A DNA stretch of 64,000 nucleotides from Tretioscincus oriximinensis (taxonomy: Eukaryota; Chordata; Lepidosauria; Squamata; Gymnophthalmidae). A program made the translations under genes and the position numbers. The stretch lies in NCBI GenBank assembly GCA_022410635.1, contig JAJVDF010000346.1, forward strand, positions 347,437-411,436, given 5' to 3'. The notes under the pieces were generated by a model, which had not been told where the DNA came from, searched no databases, and saw only the letters and a list, made by a program, of their open reading frames with translations. Positions 39,491 through 50,344 of the stretch are shown here, in pieces. Each line of letters opens with the position of its first letter. Positions within the stretch are counted from its first letter, which is position 1.

Positions 39491-40508
39491 TGCATCCACA
39501 CAGGGTCAATAATCTGGTTGCAAGTCAAATTTGTGTTGCATTTGCTACAGCAGGAAGTTATATAAACCAGTAGTTTGTGGGTTTAAAAGCCGGTTATCTG
39601 GATAATTGGTTTACTGGGAAAAATAGCTGCTAATGGAGAGGATTATGGAGAGAAGGTTGTACTGTATAGATAATTCAGGTGAGAACAATGAGGGTGAGAG
39701 GCAAAGGAATCTGATATTGACAGCAAACTATCCAATAGTATTTGGGAGGAGGGACTTTTGGATTTCCTTTTAACAGCCAACAAACAAAATGGTTGAAGGG
39801 AGAGGGTGTTACATGCACAGAAAATCGCATTCATCAGGTGCTGACGGAATGACAAAATTCAGAATGGTTGTATAAGAGAACGAATGTGGCAAAGGGATCT
39901 GATATTGACAGCAAACTATCCAATAGCATTTGGGAGGAGAGTGCCTTCCTCTTGACAACCAATGAACAAAATGGCTGGTGGGAGACAGTGTCACATGCAC
40001 AGACATTCTCATTTGTCAGGTGCTGACAGAATGACAAAATTCAGAATGGTTGTATAAGAGAACGAATGTGGCAAAGGGATCTGATATTGCCAGCCATNNN
40101 NNNNNNNNNNNNNNNNNNNNNNNNNNNNNNNNNNNNNNNNNNNNNNNNNNNNNNNNNNNNNNNNNNNNNNNNNNNNNNNNNNNNNNNNNNNNNNNNNNNN
40201 NNNNNNNNNNNNNNNNNNNNNNNNNNNNNNNNNNNNNNNNNNNNNNNNNNNNNNNNNNNNNNNNNNNNNNNNTCCAATAGCATTTTGGAGGAGGGACTAA
40301 CGGACTTCCTCTTGACAACCAACGAACAAAATGGCTGGTGGGAGAGAGCGTCAGGTGCACAGAAATTCGCGTTCATCAGGTGCTGACAGAATGACAAAGT
40401 TCAGAATGGTTATGTAACAGAACGAATGAGCCAAAGTACATCCAGTAAATCAATTAACTGGGTTATCACTTAAATATATTAGAATAAACAAATGCTGTAT
40501 GGATGCAG
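39491..40508 (-). mobile_element. Element M, copy 4, with internal 182-bp array
   Basis: Best-bounded copy: left end ggctgcatccacacag and, as complement of the right end, gactgcatccatacag. The internal segment with 'ctgatattgacagcaaacta' and 'acaaaatggctggtggga' is repeated about four times with a period of 182 bp (ctgac at 39841, 40023 and 40383, plus an older diverged unit from 39660). A 175-N gap (40098-40272) falls inside the array. Open frames here come from the tandem repeat and are not genes. Confidence 0.8.
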
Positions 40509-41449
40509 TCCATGACAAGCTGGTGGCAGGGGACTACAATGGGCCACTAGCTGGGCAGCAGAGAGCGATGTGCAGCTCAGGTGAGGCCAGGTGGAGCTCT
40601 GGTGGTTTGGAACAGGCAGCAGCAGCCCTTGGCCATGCACACCAGTGTGTGTGCCACCATTTTGGAGGAAGCTTGGCTTTGGGTGATTGGCCAACAAGCT
40701 GATGGACACTGACTACCCAGTTACTGTGTTTAGAAGGCTGAACCTTGTGACACTTTTTAGCATTAAGAAAGTCTGACTGCCCTTTNGATCTTTCACAGGC
40801 TGTCAAGCTGGGTGCTTAACTATCATTTAATGCTCAAAGGCATACGTGATGCCATCCTTNGGCAGTGTCACATCAGAAAGGCAGATTGCTTGGTGTCCAG
40901 AGAGAGGGATGACATGCAAGCAAAAGTTGGGAAGAGGGCTCCAACACCCCCCACCTCTTACCTCCCTTCATTAACCCCCCCTCCCCCTGTTCTTTCTTAA
41001 GTTGCCAGGCTCCTTCATTCTGATTAATGGTGCTGTCAGTGGTGGGATTCCGCTTGCCCGGGTAATGAGTTAGGAATGTATTCCTTGTCACAGATACACC
41101 AGATGTCAAGAACAGAAGGGGCAGGGAATGCCAGAAACAATATATAGTTTCTCCGCTGTCCCCTGACAGGCCAATATGCTACACAAGGTCTAATTTATGT
41201 AGACAAAATGCAGGCGAGTGGCAGAAGATGAGGNCAGGCAAGGTGGAGGGGCGAGAGAACGTGCGCTAGTCAGGGCATTCCATAGCACCGCTCACATCAC
41301 ATGCTCCTCATCAAAATGGCCCAAGACCACTTGGACTTCATTAACCAGCGCCTTGCGTCATTAAGGGCCAAAATTGAATCTGACAGAGGGATTTCCTTGC
41401 TCCCAGTTGAGCAACCAGAGAAATCTCAAGGCAAAGTTGCCCTTGGCCT
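40509..41449. other. Low-copy block
   Basis: No repeat recognised. 41301-41400 has an open frame beginning ATGCTCCTCATC with a plausible-looking peptide, but no splice or coding evidence. Possibly conserved non-coding DNA. Confidence 0.3.
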
Positions 41450-41680
41450 TATTCTGGGTCATTATCTCAGAATAGGGACCTGCCATCCACATGCTAATGT
41501 AGACTATGACTGGCTCCATTTTGAGCTTGCCATATTCTACACTGGCATGTAGATGTGCCAAATGCAGCCTGCTCTACCCTGGCCAAGCCCCATTCTAAGC
41601 CACTATCTCGAATAGGGACCTACCATCAGCACAGTAGTGTAGACTATGGAAGGCTTCATTCTCCACATGATGCAGGAGTT
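41450..41680. mobile_element. Harbinger-like module cluster
   Basis: 'ccttattctgggtcattatc' is the MITE end, followed by module units at 41485-41560 and 41636-41680 ('gtagactatggaaggcttca') with a second end-like block ('ctaagccactatctcgaata') between. Looks like two partial copies in tandem. Confidence 0.5.
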
Positions 41681-41740
41681 TGCAGCTTAAATGGGTGTGG
41701 ACAAGTCATTTTCCCTCCCAGATGCTTCAAGCATCAGAAN

Positions 41741-41992
41741 AGAAGAAGAAGAAGAAGAAGAAGAAGAAGAAGAAGAAGAAGAAGAAGAAGAAGAAGAAGA
41801 AGAAATTTTATATCTAGCTTTTCTCAACCCAAAGGGAATCAAAGTGCCTTACATGTCTTCCTTGTGAAGCACTTGGGGCTGAGAGAGCTCTGAAGAACAG
41901 CCCAGTATCATCTAGCTGGCTTCATGGAGGAGTGCGCAGTCAAACTGGGAGGCTACCGAAATAAGAGCCTGACATTCTAATCACAATATCAA
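41741..41992 (-). mobile_element. SINE-B, antisense, with (GAA)n tail
   Basis: Pure (gaa)n at 41741-41805, then tail 'tctagcttttctcaacccaa', middle 'ggggctgagagagctctgaa', and tRNA-like head 'cctgacattctaatcacaat'. Confirms that SINE-A and SINE-B share the tail and the attached tract. Confidence 0.8.
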
Positions 41993-42600
41993 ACTTGCTG
42001 AACTTGTGAAAATCTCTCTTTTCTATATATATTGAAGTTGCAAATTCTTGTTCTTTGTGTGTGTGTGTAGTAAAGCTACCGTAATTACAATGTACCACTT
42101 CTATATTACAAAGATCTGCGGTTACCACTGTGACATGGGGGTGAGAGAAACTCTTTTGTGCCTTGTCAGAGGCCAACATCTGTTGCAGGCAGCTGGCCAA
42201 GAAATGAGATGTCCAGGGTCAGCGAGCGAGAATAATGGCTGATCCGAATATGGACACTGCTAGGAGACATCTGTTAAAGACAGGTAGAAGCTCTACCATA
42301 TCCATAGCTGGCAACATCTTCTCTATTTCATATTTTAAAAAATGTATAATTTGCTGAAATGGCAACTCATGCATCACAGCAAAAACAGATGTTTGCAAAA
42401 AGGGTTCAGATTAAGTCAGAGGGATGCCTGGATCCTGGCAGTGGAAATCTCTTGCCAGGAAAATGGCTCATTGGGTTTGGGAGAAATAGCCATACACGAC
42501 ATGGATGAGGCCTCTTTCCTGAGCTTTGCAACAATGGTGACAGAAGTCCTGGCACACAACTGTTGTGATGATTGTGTAGCTTGATACATCACAAAAACAT
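41993..42600. other. Low-copy sequence with short (TG)n
   Basis: (gt)n near 42055-42070. Nothing else recognised. Confidence 0.35.
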
Positions 42601-42609
42601 TTTTGGAAA

Positions 42610-42890
42610 CAGCTGCATCAGACTCAGCCTTATTCCACTCTGGAGGTCATCCCAAGCAGCAGGTGATGCAGGGATTCTGATGGTAAATCCGACAAGCTTG
42701 GTTAGACCCATCCCCTTACTGGATGGAAACATGTCATGGGACACAGAAGACTGGCACACAGCATTTGCATGTTTTGTAGATTCACACTGAGCTTTATCTC
42801 GAGATTTGGCCATCCACATGCCAGTGTACACTATGGCAGGCCCAATTTGGGTGAGTGTGGCTGCAGAGTTATTATTCCAAAACAAGTAGA
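42610..42890. mobile_element. Harbinger-like MITE fragments
   Basis: 'cagactcagccttattccac' near 42619 and 'cacactgagctttatctcga' near 42783 are end-like; 'ccagtgtacactatggcagg' is a module unit. Confidence 0.45.
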
Positions 42891-43756
42891 TAAGCCCATT
42901 TCCAAAAAAATGCAATTGGCTCTGAACAAATATGAAGTCATGCACATTGGGGCAAAGAATCCAATGATTCCTATCAACTAATGGAAACCAAACTTTCTGA
43001 GACAGGGCAGGACAAGGATCTTGGGGTATTGGTGGAGTGAAAGTTGCAGCAAAAAAAGCAAATTCAACATTAGGAATAATTAGCAAGGGATCAGAAACAA
43101 GTGTTGTTTTGCCTCTTTATAAATCTGTGGTTCAGGCCCCATTTGGAATCCTGTGTGGAATTCTGGTCACTACATCTCAGAAAAGGATATTGTGGAACTA
43201 GAGAATGTGCATAAAAGTGCAATAAGAATGATCAAGGGACTGGAGCATCTCCCTTATGAAGACAGGCTATAACGTCTGGGCCTCTTCAGCCTCGAAAGAT
43301 GGCATTCAAGAGGGGATCTGGTTAAAGTGTATAAAATTGAGCATGGAGGAGACAAGGTGAATAAAGAAAAATATTTTCTCTATCACACAACACCAGAACC
43401 AAGGACATTCCTTGAAACTAGTAGGCAGGACAGACAAGGGAAAGTATTTCTTTATCCAGGTGGTCATTGGTCTTTGGAATTGACTTCCAGAAGAGGTGGT
43501 GGTAGCTAGCAGCCTGGATAGCTTCAAGACAGGATTAGACAAGTTCATGGAAGCCAAGGGTCTAAATAGATACTGGGATGGACCTCTCAATCCTTCAGGA
43601 TTCCTGAAGTATCATTTGCAAGGAGTTGAGAACAGGTGAGGGCTTTGCCTTCTTCTGCTGCTTGAGATGTCCAGGTGCATTTGGTGGGCCACTGTGTGAG
43701 ACAGAATGCTGGACTAGATGGCTTCTGGCCTCATTCAACAGGGCTTCTCTTATTAA
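42891..43756 (+). mobile_element. CR1 LINE, longest copy, RT C-terminus to tail
   Basis: 866 bp of sense CR1. Translation gives degraded blocks in CR1 order: EVMHIGAKNP, KDLGVLV, LRPHLE.-type, and the 'GLFSLE' equivalent at 'gggcctcttcagcctcga'. The 3' untranslated region follows ('ggtggtggtagctagcagcc', 'gagacagaatgctggactag'). Numerous stops and frameshifts. The octamer tail is reduced to 'cttctcttatt'. Confidence 0.9.
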
Positions 43757-44110
43757 AACTTAGTTGTGTCCATAGGTGAACACTGGAACATGCAAACACG
43801 AGATCTTCATGTGGATGTGGCTGGCCTTGTGTCTCCTCATCTGCCCCAGTGACATGCACGATGCTTGTTTCCTTCTCCCTGACACCATATTGCACGGACC
43901 TGTCTCTTCAGACTGAATACTGTTGTCCTGTTTTTCCAGAGTATATTCAGTTTCCAGAGTCATGTTTACATTCAGTAAGAAGGGGGGGGGGGGCAACCAA
44001 GCTTGTCAGTTTGTCATCAGAATCCCTGTATCACTTGCTGCTGCTGGTACTTGGGATGGCCATAGATGGGAATAAGGCAGGGTGGTGTTTCATTAGTGCG
44101 GATTCCATGC
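43757..44110. repeat. Dispersed repeat S
   Basis: 43835-43975 ('acttgtttccttctccctga'-like, 'cctgtctcttcagactgaat', 'agagtatattcagtttccag') recurs at 52243-52370. The rest ('gtcatcagaatccctgtatc', 'gatgggaataaggcaggg') recurs at 46185-46300. A 12-G run lies at 43982-43993. Class unknown. Confidence 0.5.
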
Positions 44111-44127
44111 TATTTCTTTGTAAATAT

Positions 44128-44949
44128 TTTTTTTAAATATTTTTATTAATTTTTCCAGTAAACAATAAAATTAGATAATAAGGGATGAACAATATACAAA
44201 AAATGATACATATTCCTTCATATGTTTAAATTAATTCTTATATACAATTGACTTATAAAGCGGAAAAATGTATATATTGTAAATAACATAAAACCCCTCC
44301 CCACCCCCNCCCCNCNAGAAGTTGCTAAATACTCAGTTTATTTCAGTTTCTCAGTGCTTGCTTTATTGCTGTCATTATTTCTGGGCCTCCCCATCGATGC
44401 GTCTGGCTATAGATCAGTAATTTCATCCAGTTTCTCATCCAATAATGTCTCCTATTAGTCATATTCATCATTCTTTCATTTAAATAGTCACCCATAAGCT
44501 GATCGGCTAAATAATGTTGCCAATTTACCAAATTCCATTTGCTGGAGTCTTTCCATCCCCGCGCTATTACTGCCAATGATGCAGTTGTCATCTGTGTCAT
44601 TAAATATCTATCCTTTTGTTGTATACCTTGGTGATATTGGATAAAGACTAGCTCCTTCGTCCTCCTTATTGGGTAGCCCAGTATATTTTCTATAGATTGT
44701 CATATCATATTCCAGTAGTTGATAGCTACTGGGCAGTCCCAAAAAAGATGCATATAAGTACCTCGTGCTCCACATCCATGCCAACAGTGTGGTCGATAGT
44801 TAGGTATCATGTGAGATAGTTGGCATGGAGTCCTGTACCATCGGCTTAATATTTTAAGTACAAGTTCTTTCACACGAGTGTTCTTAATTTTATCTAGATT
44901 GGTCCATAGTCCCTGCATTCCCATAACATCGACTGAGAGATCTGTTGAC
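44128..44949 (-). mobile_element. L1 LINE, 5'-truncated, 12-bp target duplication
   Basis: Antisense L1 of about 820 bp flanked by ctttgtaaatat (44116-44127 and 44950-44961). On the minus strand it runs from ORF2 C-terminal coding sequence to a short A-rich tail next to the left duplication. The 3' untranslated region has a G-rich segment (complement at 44293-44316), a known L1 feature. The clear duplication and nearly intact frame suggest it is one of the younger insertions here. Confidence 0.9.
44343..44925 (-). pseudogene. L1 ORF2 C-terminus with one stop
   Basis: About 190 codons in one frame. Near the start, CWHGCGARGTYMHLFWDC has the C-x3-C-x7-H-x4-C spacing of the L1 ORF2 Cys-rich domain, which follows the reverse transcriptase and is needed for retrotransposition. 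A TGA at 44700-44702 is the only break I see; downstream ENILGYPIRRTKELVF and WVNW-like blocks continue to the natural stop at 44343. The endonuclease and catalytic RT regions are missing by truncation. Confidence 0.9.
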
Positions 44950-44961
44950 CTTTGTAAATAT

Positions 44962-45677
44962 CACCTTTTCTTACTATCAAAATATTGGGCCTGAATCTGA
45001 AACAAGTAAAACATTGGCTTGCGACAGACACGTGGCGGCTTCAATTGCAAACTTATTTTGCATGGTAATCATTCCTGCATCAGATTTGTAGAAACAGAAA
45101 GAAAGACGGGCAGACAGAGGAGTGGATCCAGTTTCCCAGCAAGAATGCAGCATTTCAAACACATGTGCAGACTAAATTCTGACACGGCTGTCACTGCTTT
45201 GTGACAAAACTGAATTTCTTCAGCGTTTCTGAAGCAAAATATTTTGAAAACGTCAGACTCAAAGCATATGGCCGGGGTCTGAACGAACCAACGTGATTTC
45301 AGATGTCAAAGCTTTTCAGTTTAAACATGCTTGAAATCGATGGTTTGGTCATCATCACAGTAATTAGCGGCAGGCATTTTTTTCAGGCTTGTATTGAAAA
45401 GGAGGGGGACTGTAGCCGCTGCTGCAAAATTCGACAGGGTTTGTGTTCTGCGGGGGAACTTCAGAGAGGCAGGAAGATGTTATCCACAGGGGGTGGATCT
45501 GCACTGTGGCTGTAGAACAGGCAAGGCAAACAAGTGGAATTTTGTATTTGCATTGTTAATTTTCCTCAAAGCATTTGCAAACTTATCTTAAACTTTCTTT
45601 TGTTTTTGCACGTTAAGACAGAGGAAAAGTCCAAGTAAATAGCAGGAACAGAGCACTTGCATTGCTAATTATTTGAT
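44962..45677. other. Low-copy block, possible conserved non-coding DNA
   Basis: 44985-45400 is repeat-free and has features of conserved regulatory DNA (ttattttgcatggtaatcat, catcacagtaattagcggca). A strong candidate for cross-species alignment. No exon supported. Confidence 0.35.
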
Positions 45678-45960
45678 TACTAGCGGAATTAGCCTGTTGT
45701 GTTACAGCAATGCAACGGGCTCCAGCCCCTCCCTTGCTTGCTTCCAACCATGGTTCCACTCCCTCCCTCCCACCCATCTTCCATTTGCTGCCTCTTTCTT
45801 TTGTTCCTTCTTTCGTCCCATTTTTCCTTCCTTTCTTCCTTGGCTTTACTTTTTCTTCCTTCCTTCCTGCCTTCCTGTATTTATCCATTCCTTTCTTTAT
45901 TTTTACTTACCTTCCTTCCCTCTTTCCTTTCTTCCTTCTTTCTTCCTTTTCTTGTGTCAT
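45678..45960 (+). repeat. Repeat R with CT-rich tail
   Basis: Starts 'ttactagcggaattagcctg', then a short hairpin (agcctgttg...caacgggct), then an impure pyrimidine tract. Same family as 27125-27385 in reverse. Class unknown. Confidence 0.45.
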
Positions 45961-46377
45961 TGATCTCTGGAGGATCCCAAAGTTCTGAGCCCTTGTCATT
46001 CATTGTTTTACCTAGAAGTGTTGGACCCTGTGGTACATGATTCCCCAGTCAATCCAAAAGCAGGCTCAAACTGACCTTAAACTTTGTGTGGTCTACTTAA
46101 AAGATAACCACACAAGCTTAATTTCAAAGTATCTATCCGAAAAAGTGTGATTGCTGTATAACAGGCCTTCATGTCCTCCAGTTGAAGTAGGTTGCAGCCA
46201 AGCATGCCAGATTATCATCAGAATTCCTGTATCACATGCTTCTGATTCTGCTTGGGATTTTCAATAAAAGGGATTAAGGCAGCCGCTCCGAGACTCTCCA
46301 CTTGCTAATTACATCAGTTCCTACTAGGCTATAACAGGAAGGCTACCTTAAAGCCAACCAACCTGTTCAATTGCTAC
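45961..46377. other. Low-copy sequence with repeat S fragment
   Basis: 46185-46300 matches part of repeat S ('atcatcagaattcctgtatc'). The remainder is unassigned. Confidence 0.35.
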
Positions 46378-46680
46378 ATAGGGTTATGATGAAAAATCTG
46401 TAATCCAGATTTTCTGGTAGGAAACAGTGAGGNTGAAAAGCAAAGGGATTTTAATTCACAGCAAACTAATAGCAATTTTTTTTTGGTGGTGGTAGGTCTA
46501 CTTGTGTTTCTCATCACGTGATCAGAGGGTGTCACATGATCAGAAAATCTTATTTGCCAGGAGCTGATAGAATGCCAAAACCTGGAATATATGAAGAAGG
46601 CGCAATAAAACCAGTGAACCAATAAATCCAGTTATAGGGAAATTCTGGAGTAAACTGATCCTATGTGGATACAGCCAGTG
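46378..46680 (-). mobile_element. Element M, copy 5, antisense
   Basis: 'cagcaaactaatagcaattt', 'ggtgtcacatgatcagaaaa', 'gccaggagctgatagaatgc', right end as complement 'ggctgtatccacatagg'. A second 'tcacgtgatca' lies beside the usual motif. Confidence 0.6.
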
Positions 46681-46937
46681 TCCATTCTTTGTAGACAACA
46701 CTTTGGTTGCATCCCCACAAATTTTTTTTACCGCTATAATACTTACATCAGGCTGGATTTTTCCCATGAGCTCAAGCAGGTTCAGCAATCTACTCACTAA
46801 AAAAGGCCTGTGTCCTTGGTTTTTTTCTCCTGATAGCTCATTTTTTCTGCCTTCATTTTGGGCTACAGTGTAAATCCACTAAAATCTTTTGTGGGGCCCA
46901 TTGTGGGAAAATGGTAAGTCTCGCATGAATTTGAAGC

Positions 46938-47587
46938 AAGAAGAAGAAGGAAGAAGAAGAAAGAAGAAGAAAAAGGAAGAAGAAAAAGGAAGAAGAAAAA
47001 GGAAGAAGGAGAAGGAGAAGAAGGAAGAAGAAGGAAGAAGAAGGAAGAAGAAGGAAGAAGAAGGAAAAAGGAAAAAGGAAAAAGGAAAAAGGAAAGAGGA
47101 AAAAGGAAAGAGGAAAGAGGAAAGAGGAAAGAGGAAAGAGGAAAGAAGAAAGAAGAAAGAGGAAAGAAGAAAGGAAAGAGGAAGAGAAAGAGAAAAAGAA
47201 AGCGAAAGAAAAAGAAAAAGAAAAAGAAAAAGAAAAAGAAAAAGAAGAAGAAGAAGAAGAAGAAGAAGAAGAAGAAGAAGAAGAAGAAGAAGAAGAAGAA
47301 GAAGAAGAAGAAGAAGAAGAGGGTTCTTATACCCCGCTTTTCTCACCTTTCAAAGGGACTCAAAGTGGCTTACAAGGGCATTTTTGCCCGAAGGCTTACA
47401 TTCTATCTTCCCATGTGGTGGTTCCCATGTATCTACTTGCAGTCAAGAAATTGCAATTCATGCTGAGATAGCTAGAGCTACAGGCTAGTGGAAGGTGTTC
47501 ACCCCTCCCGACATCCCACACAGGGCTTCGAAATCCCATCTTCCAGATGAGAGACGGGTTCCTTAGCGACTGAGCGATCCGTGTGCC
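46938..47587 (-). mobile_element. SINE-A, antisense, with 380-bp purine tract
   Basis: 46938-47320 is a purine tract of gaa, gaag, ggaaaa and gaaaaa blocks ending in pure (gaa)n. 47321-47587 is a near-complete antisense SINE-A: 'ataccccgcttttctcacct', 'tgtatctacttgcagtcaag', 'cacagggcttcgaaatccca', and head 'gcgactgagcgatccgtgtg'. Confidence 0.9.
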
Positions 47588-49369
47588 ACGTCCCGAGAAT
47601 ACAAGGAAATGTAACTGGAAGTCAGGAAACAGTGTGGGATAAAGGTGTGTGTGTGTGTGTGGGGGGGGGGGATTGCAAATGTGTTATTCTGGATTTAGAG
47701 TAAATTCCGGAATAAAACCGAACATGTGTGTGTGTGTGTGTGTGTGTAAGTGTGTGACAAACTTCTGCTCTCCTTCCCGTTTTTCAGACCATCCCCAAAC
47801 AACCCCAGTTCAAGGAACTAGTGTGACCTGTCAACACACTAGCTGTTGCCAAGGTTTAGAGAAATCATCCTTTCTCCATCTCTTTCTCTTGCCAGTGAGA
47901 ACTACTTTCTCTAATTCCGAGCCTCCCCCCTACGAATGTGTAAGCATTTGTGCTTGACCTGGCAAAGCCTCCTAGTGCTGAAACTGCCCTTTCATCGCCC
48001 CATATTAAGCTGCAGGTATGGCCTCTTTGCTTGTGTACCCAACAGATTCCAGGCCCTGCCACCGGGATGACTGACGCATCAGACTTCAAAGGGGAGCAGC
48101 AGCAGAAGCACCTGAGGGCACGGCAAGACCGGCTTTTCAGCTAAGAGCACACACGGCTCCTTTTTTGAAGCCATTGGGGAAGTTTCTTGTCTTCCTTTGG
48201 CCCCCGTTCTCCTTTGCCCCAGAGCCTGAATGAGCACTTCTTTCAGTAATGGGATTTTTCCACCTGGTTGACTTGATGAAAGGTTTATGAGTTGACATTA
48301 TGCGCCAGCAGAACAAAGGTAATGGGGAGAGGAGTGCATGCGCTGGAAGGTGGAGGATACTGGAAGCAGTTGCTGAGAACTTTATTACAAACTGGGGGCA
48401 GTAAATCCTTTGGATGCTCGCTGCTGGTGAGAGGGAGCGGTTGTCTCATTTCCCGCAGAGCTAGGCAGCTGAGATGTTTAAGGTCTTCGTATCAGCCGCG
48501 TGGATCCAAACAGGTCCCTAATTCCCAGGGCAAATTAGCATAAAAGGGAGAGNGAGAGAAAGGAGAGGTGTTGACTTGGAGAAATGGGATGATTCAGGGC
48601 AAAGTTTCATTAGTGGATACATTAAATATTGTTGCATGCCTTCTTCACCTTGCATGCCTAAACCACCACAAACTGAGGAATGTGTAGATGTCACAAGGGA
48701 AGCAACTTCTGCACCTGGAGGGATGGGCCACAGATTGCAAATCAGATGCAAGAAACAGAGTCTAAGATACAAGTTCCAGATGCATAGTGGGAACCAAAAT
48801 AGTGCCCAGATGTTGCCACTTCTGGGTGTCTTAAAATGCCCACCTGTGCACAAGGTGATACTGTGGAAGCAAAGATCAAGAGGGAGATGGGTTCCCTTGC
48901 TTGTCCACAATTCATANAGTACTGCCATGCTACATGGGAAGCATTAGGTTTAATCAAGTTTATTTTGCAAATTAACCGATTCAGCCTTCTGTGTCATCTG
49001 GATGCAGCCTGAGAGAGAACCAGAGCACTTTCAAAACTTCAGAACACTTCCAGTTTCTTTCCTTTTTGTAGACATCTATCTATTAACTGTATTTTCAGCA
49101 CTTAAGAGCATCCAGCCATAAATCCCAGTCCAGCGACAAGGAACTTAATAGAGGCAATGGTTTACTGGCCCACTATATGTATTATAACACCACTTGACAT
49201 CTCAACCTCTTGAGTATGTTGAGGAGGTCCACTTTTCTGCACATATTTGATTGATGTACTTTTACCTAGCAGCATCTCTTTCTACCAGGATTTTCTGCAC
49301 TTTAGCTGCTTCTCACTTACTTAATCCCCAGACCACATTTACATGTTCTTTGTTATCTCCTACATTCAG
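47588..49369. other. Low-copy block, two (TG)n runs
   Basis: (tg)n at 47645-47660 followed by ten Gs, and again at 47726-47747. 48150-48420 may be conserved non-coding DNA. Nothing else recognised in about 1.8 kb. Confidence 0.3.
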
Positions 49370-49512
49370 TTTCCTGTGAAGTCTGTCCCTGACATTAGTT
49401 CCCCTATCACCTGAAGATGTATGCAGCCGACATTTCTCCTGTTAGTCTCCAAGTGCTTCAAGTCCTCCTTGCTGGAATTTCTGAACTAACAAGGCTGTTT
49501 CTTTGAAATCCA
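49370..49512 (+). mobile_element. Penelope-like repeat P tail
   Basis: 'cacctgaagatgtatgcagc', 'ctcctgttagtctccaagtg', 'ctgaactaacaaggctgttt'. Diverged sense copy. Confidence 0.5.
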
Positions 49513-49965
49513 CATATATCTGCATTTGTTTGCATTTACGGCCATTACTTCTTAGCATTTTGTCAAATTACGATCCCCTGATTACTTTCCTCACATCTGA
49601 TCATAGATCAATTTAGAATTAACGGGAAGTGAATTTTTCAAGCAACTTCAGCTATCTCCCTGTGCTGTTTTTCCCCATTATCTACAGATCATCAGCTTGT
49701 AAAAAAGGAGGAAGGGAAGAAAAAAGAAGATTGGATTACTGTTTGATATATGGGTCACACCAATTATGTTGCCCAGAAAGGAAAGCGTAGGGAGAGCCTA
49801 TCCCGTTTCAGCAGTTATTCCTTAAAGATAAACCCAATAACAAGGGTAGCAGCTTGTTTGAATGCTAACTCCTGCAGAGCAGGTGCCTTTGAAATGTCAA
49901 GATCAAGTAGCAGGTTCAATTGGATTAGGACAGTTTCACTTTGTAACTGACACCATTCAGTTGCA
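49513..49965. other. Low-copy sequence, nothing recognised
   Basis: No repeat or coding support. Confidence 0.35.
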
Positions 49966-50302
49966 GGCACGGATAGCTCAGTCGCTTAGGAATTCGTCTC
50001 TCGCCTGGGAGATGGGGTTTCGAAGCCCTGTGTGGGACGTGGGGAGGGCTGAGCACCTTCCACTACCTGTAGCTCTAGCCAACCCAGCTATTCGAAAGCA
50101 AGAATTGCAAGAAATTGCAACTGACTGCAAGTAGATACATGGGAACCACCATAGCCTGGTGGGGAAGATAGAATGTCAGCCTTCGGGCAAAATATATCCT
50201 TGTAAGCCGCTTTGAGTCCCTTTGAAAGGTGAGAAAAGCGGGGTATAAGAACCAAGTTCTTCTTCTTCTTCTTCTTCTTCTTCTTCTTCTTCTTCTTCTT
50301 CT
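49966..50302 (+). mobile_element. SINE-A, full-length reference copy
   Basis: The best copy. Head ggcacggatagctcagtcgc (A box tagctcagtcg), B-box region ggggtttcgaagccc about 45 bp later, at the spacing of a tRNA promoter. Then 'gtagctctagccaacccagc', 'aatgtcagccttcgggcaaa', tail 'gtaagccgctttgagtccct' and 'gaaaagcggggtataagaac', and (ttc)n. It is about 297 bp without the tract. The tail resembles the 3' ends of LINEs, as expected for a SINE mobilised by one. Confidence 0.95.
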
Positions 50303-50344
50303 AAATTCTTGGAATAGCTGAAAGGAAGAGGCAGCAACATTCCA

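Noticed and set aside
39643..40397. Overlapping minus-strand frames with a repeated peptide
   Set aside because: They are units of the 182-bp array inside element M and run through an N gap.
41301..41552. Possible exon starting ATGCTCCTCATC
   Set aside because: Peptide looks plausible for about 35 residues, but I see no splice acceptor or donor in place, and the frame runs on into a MITE.
46889..47488. 199-codon frame rich in Lys, Glu and Arg
   Set aside because: It runs through the GAA/GGAAAA tract and then into an antisense SINE.
49966..50040. tRNA gene
   Set aside because: A and B boxes are present, but the sequence does not form a sound cloverleaf that I can see and is the head of a high-copy SINE.
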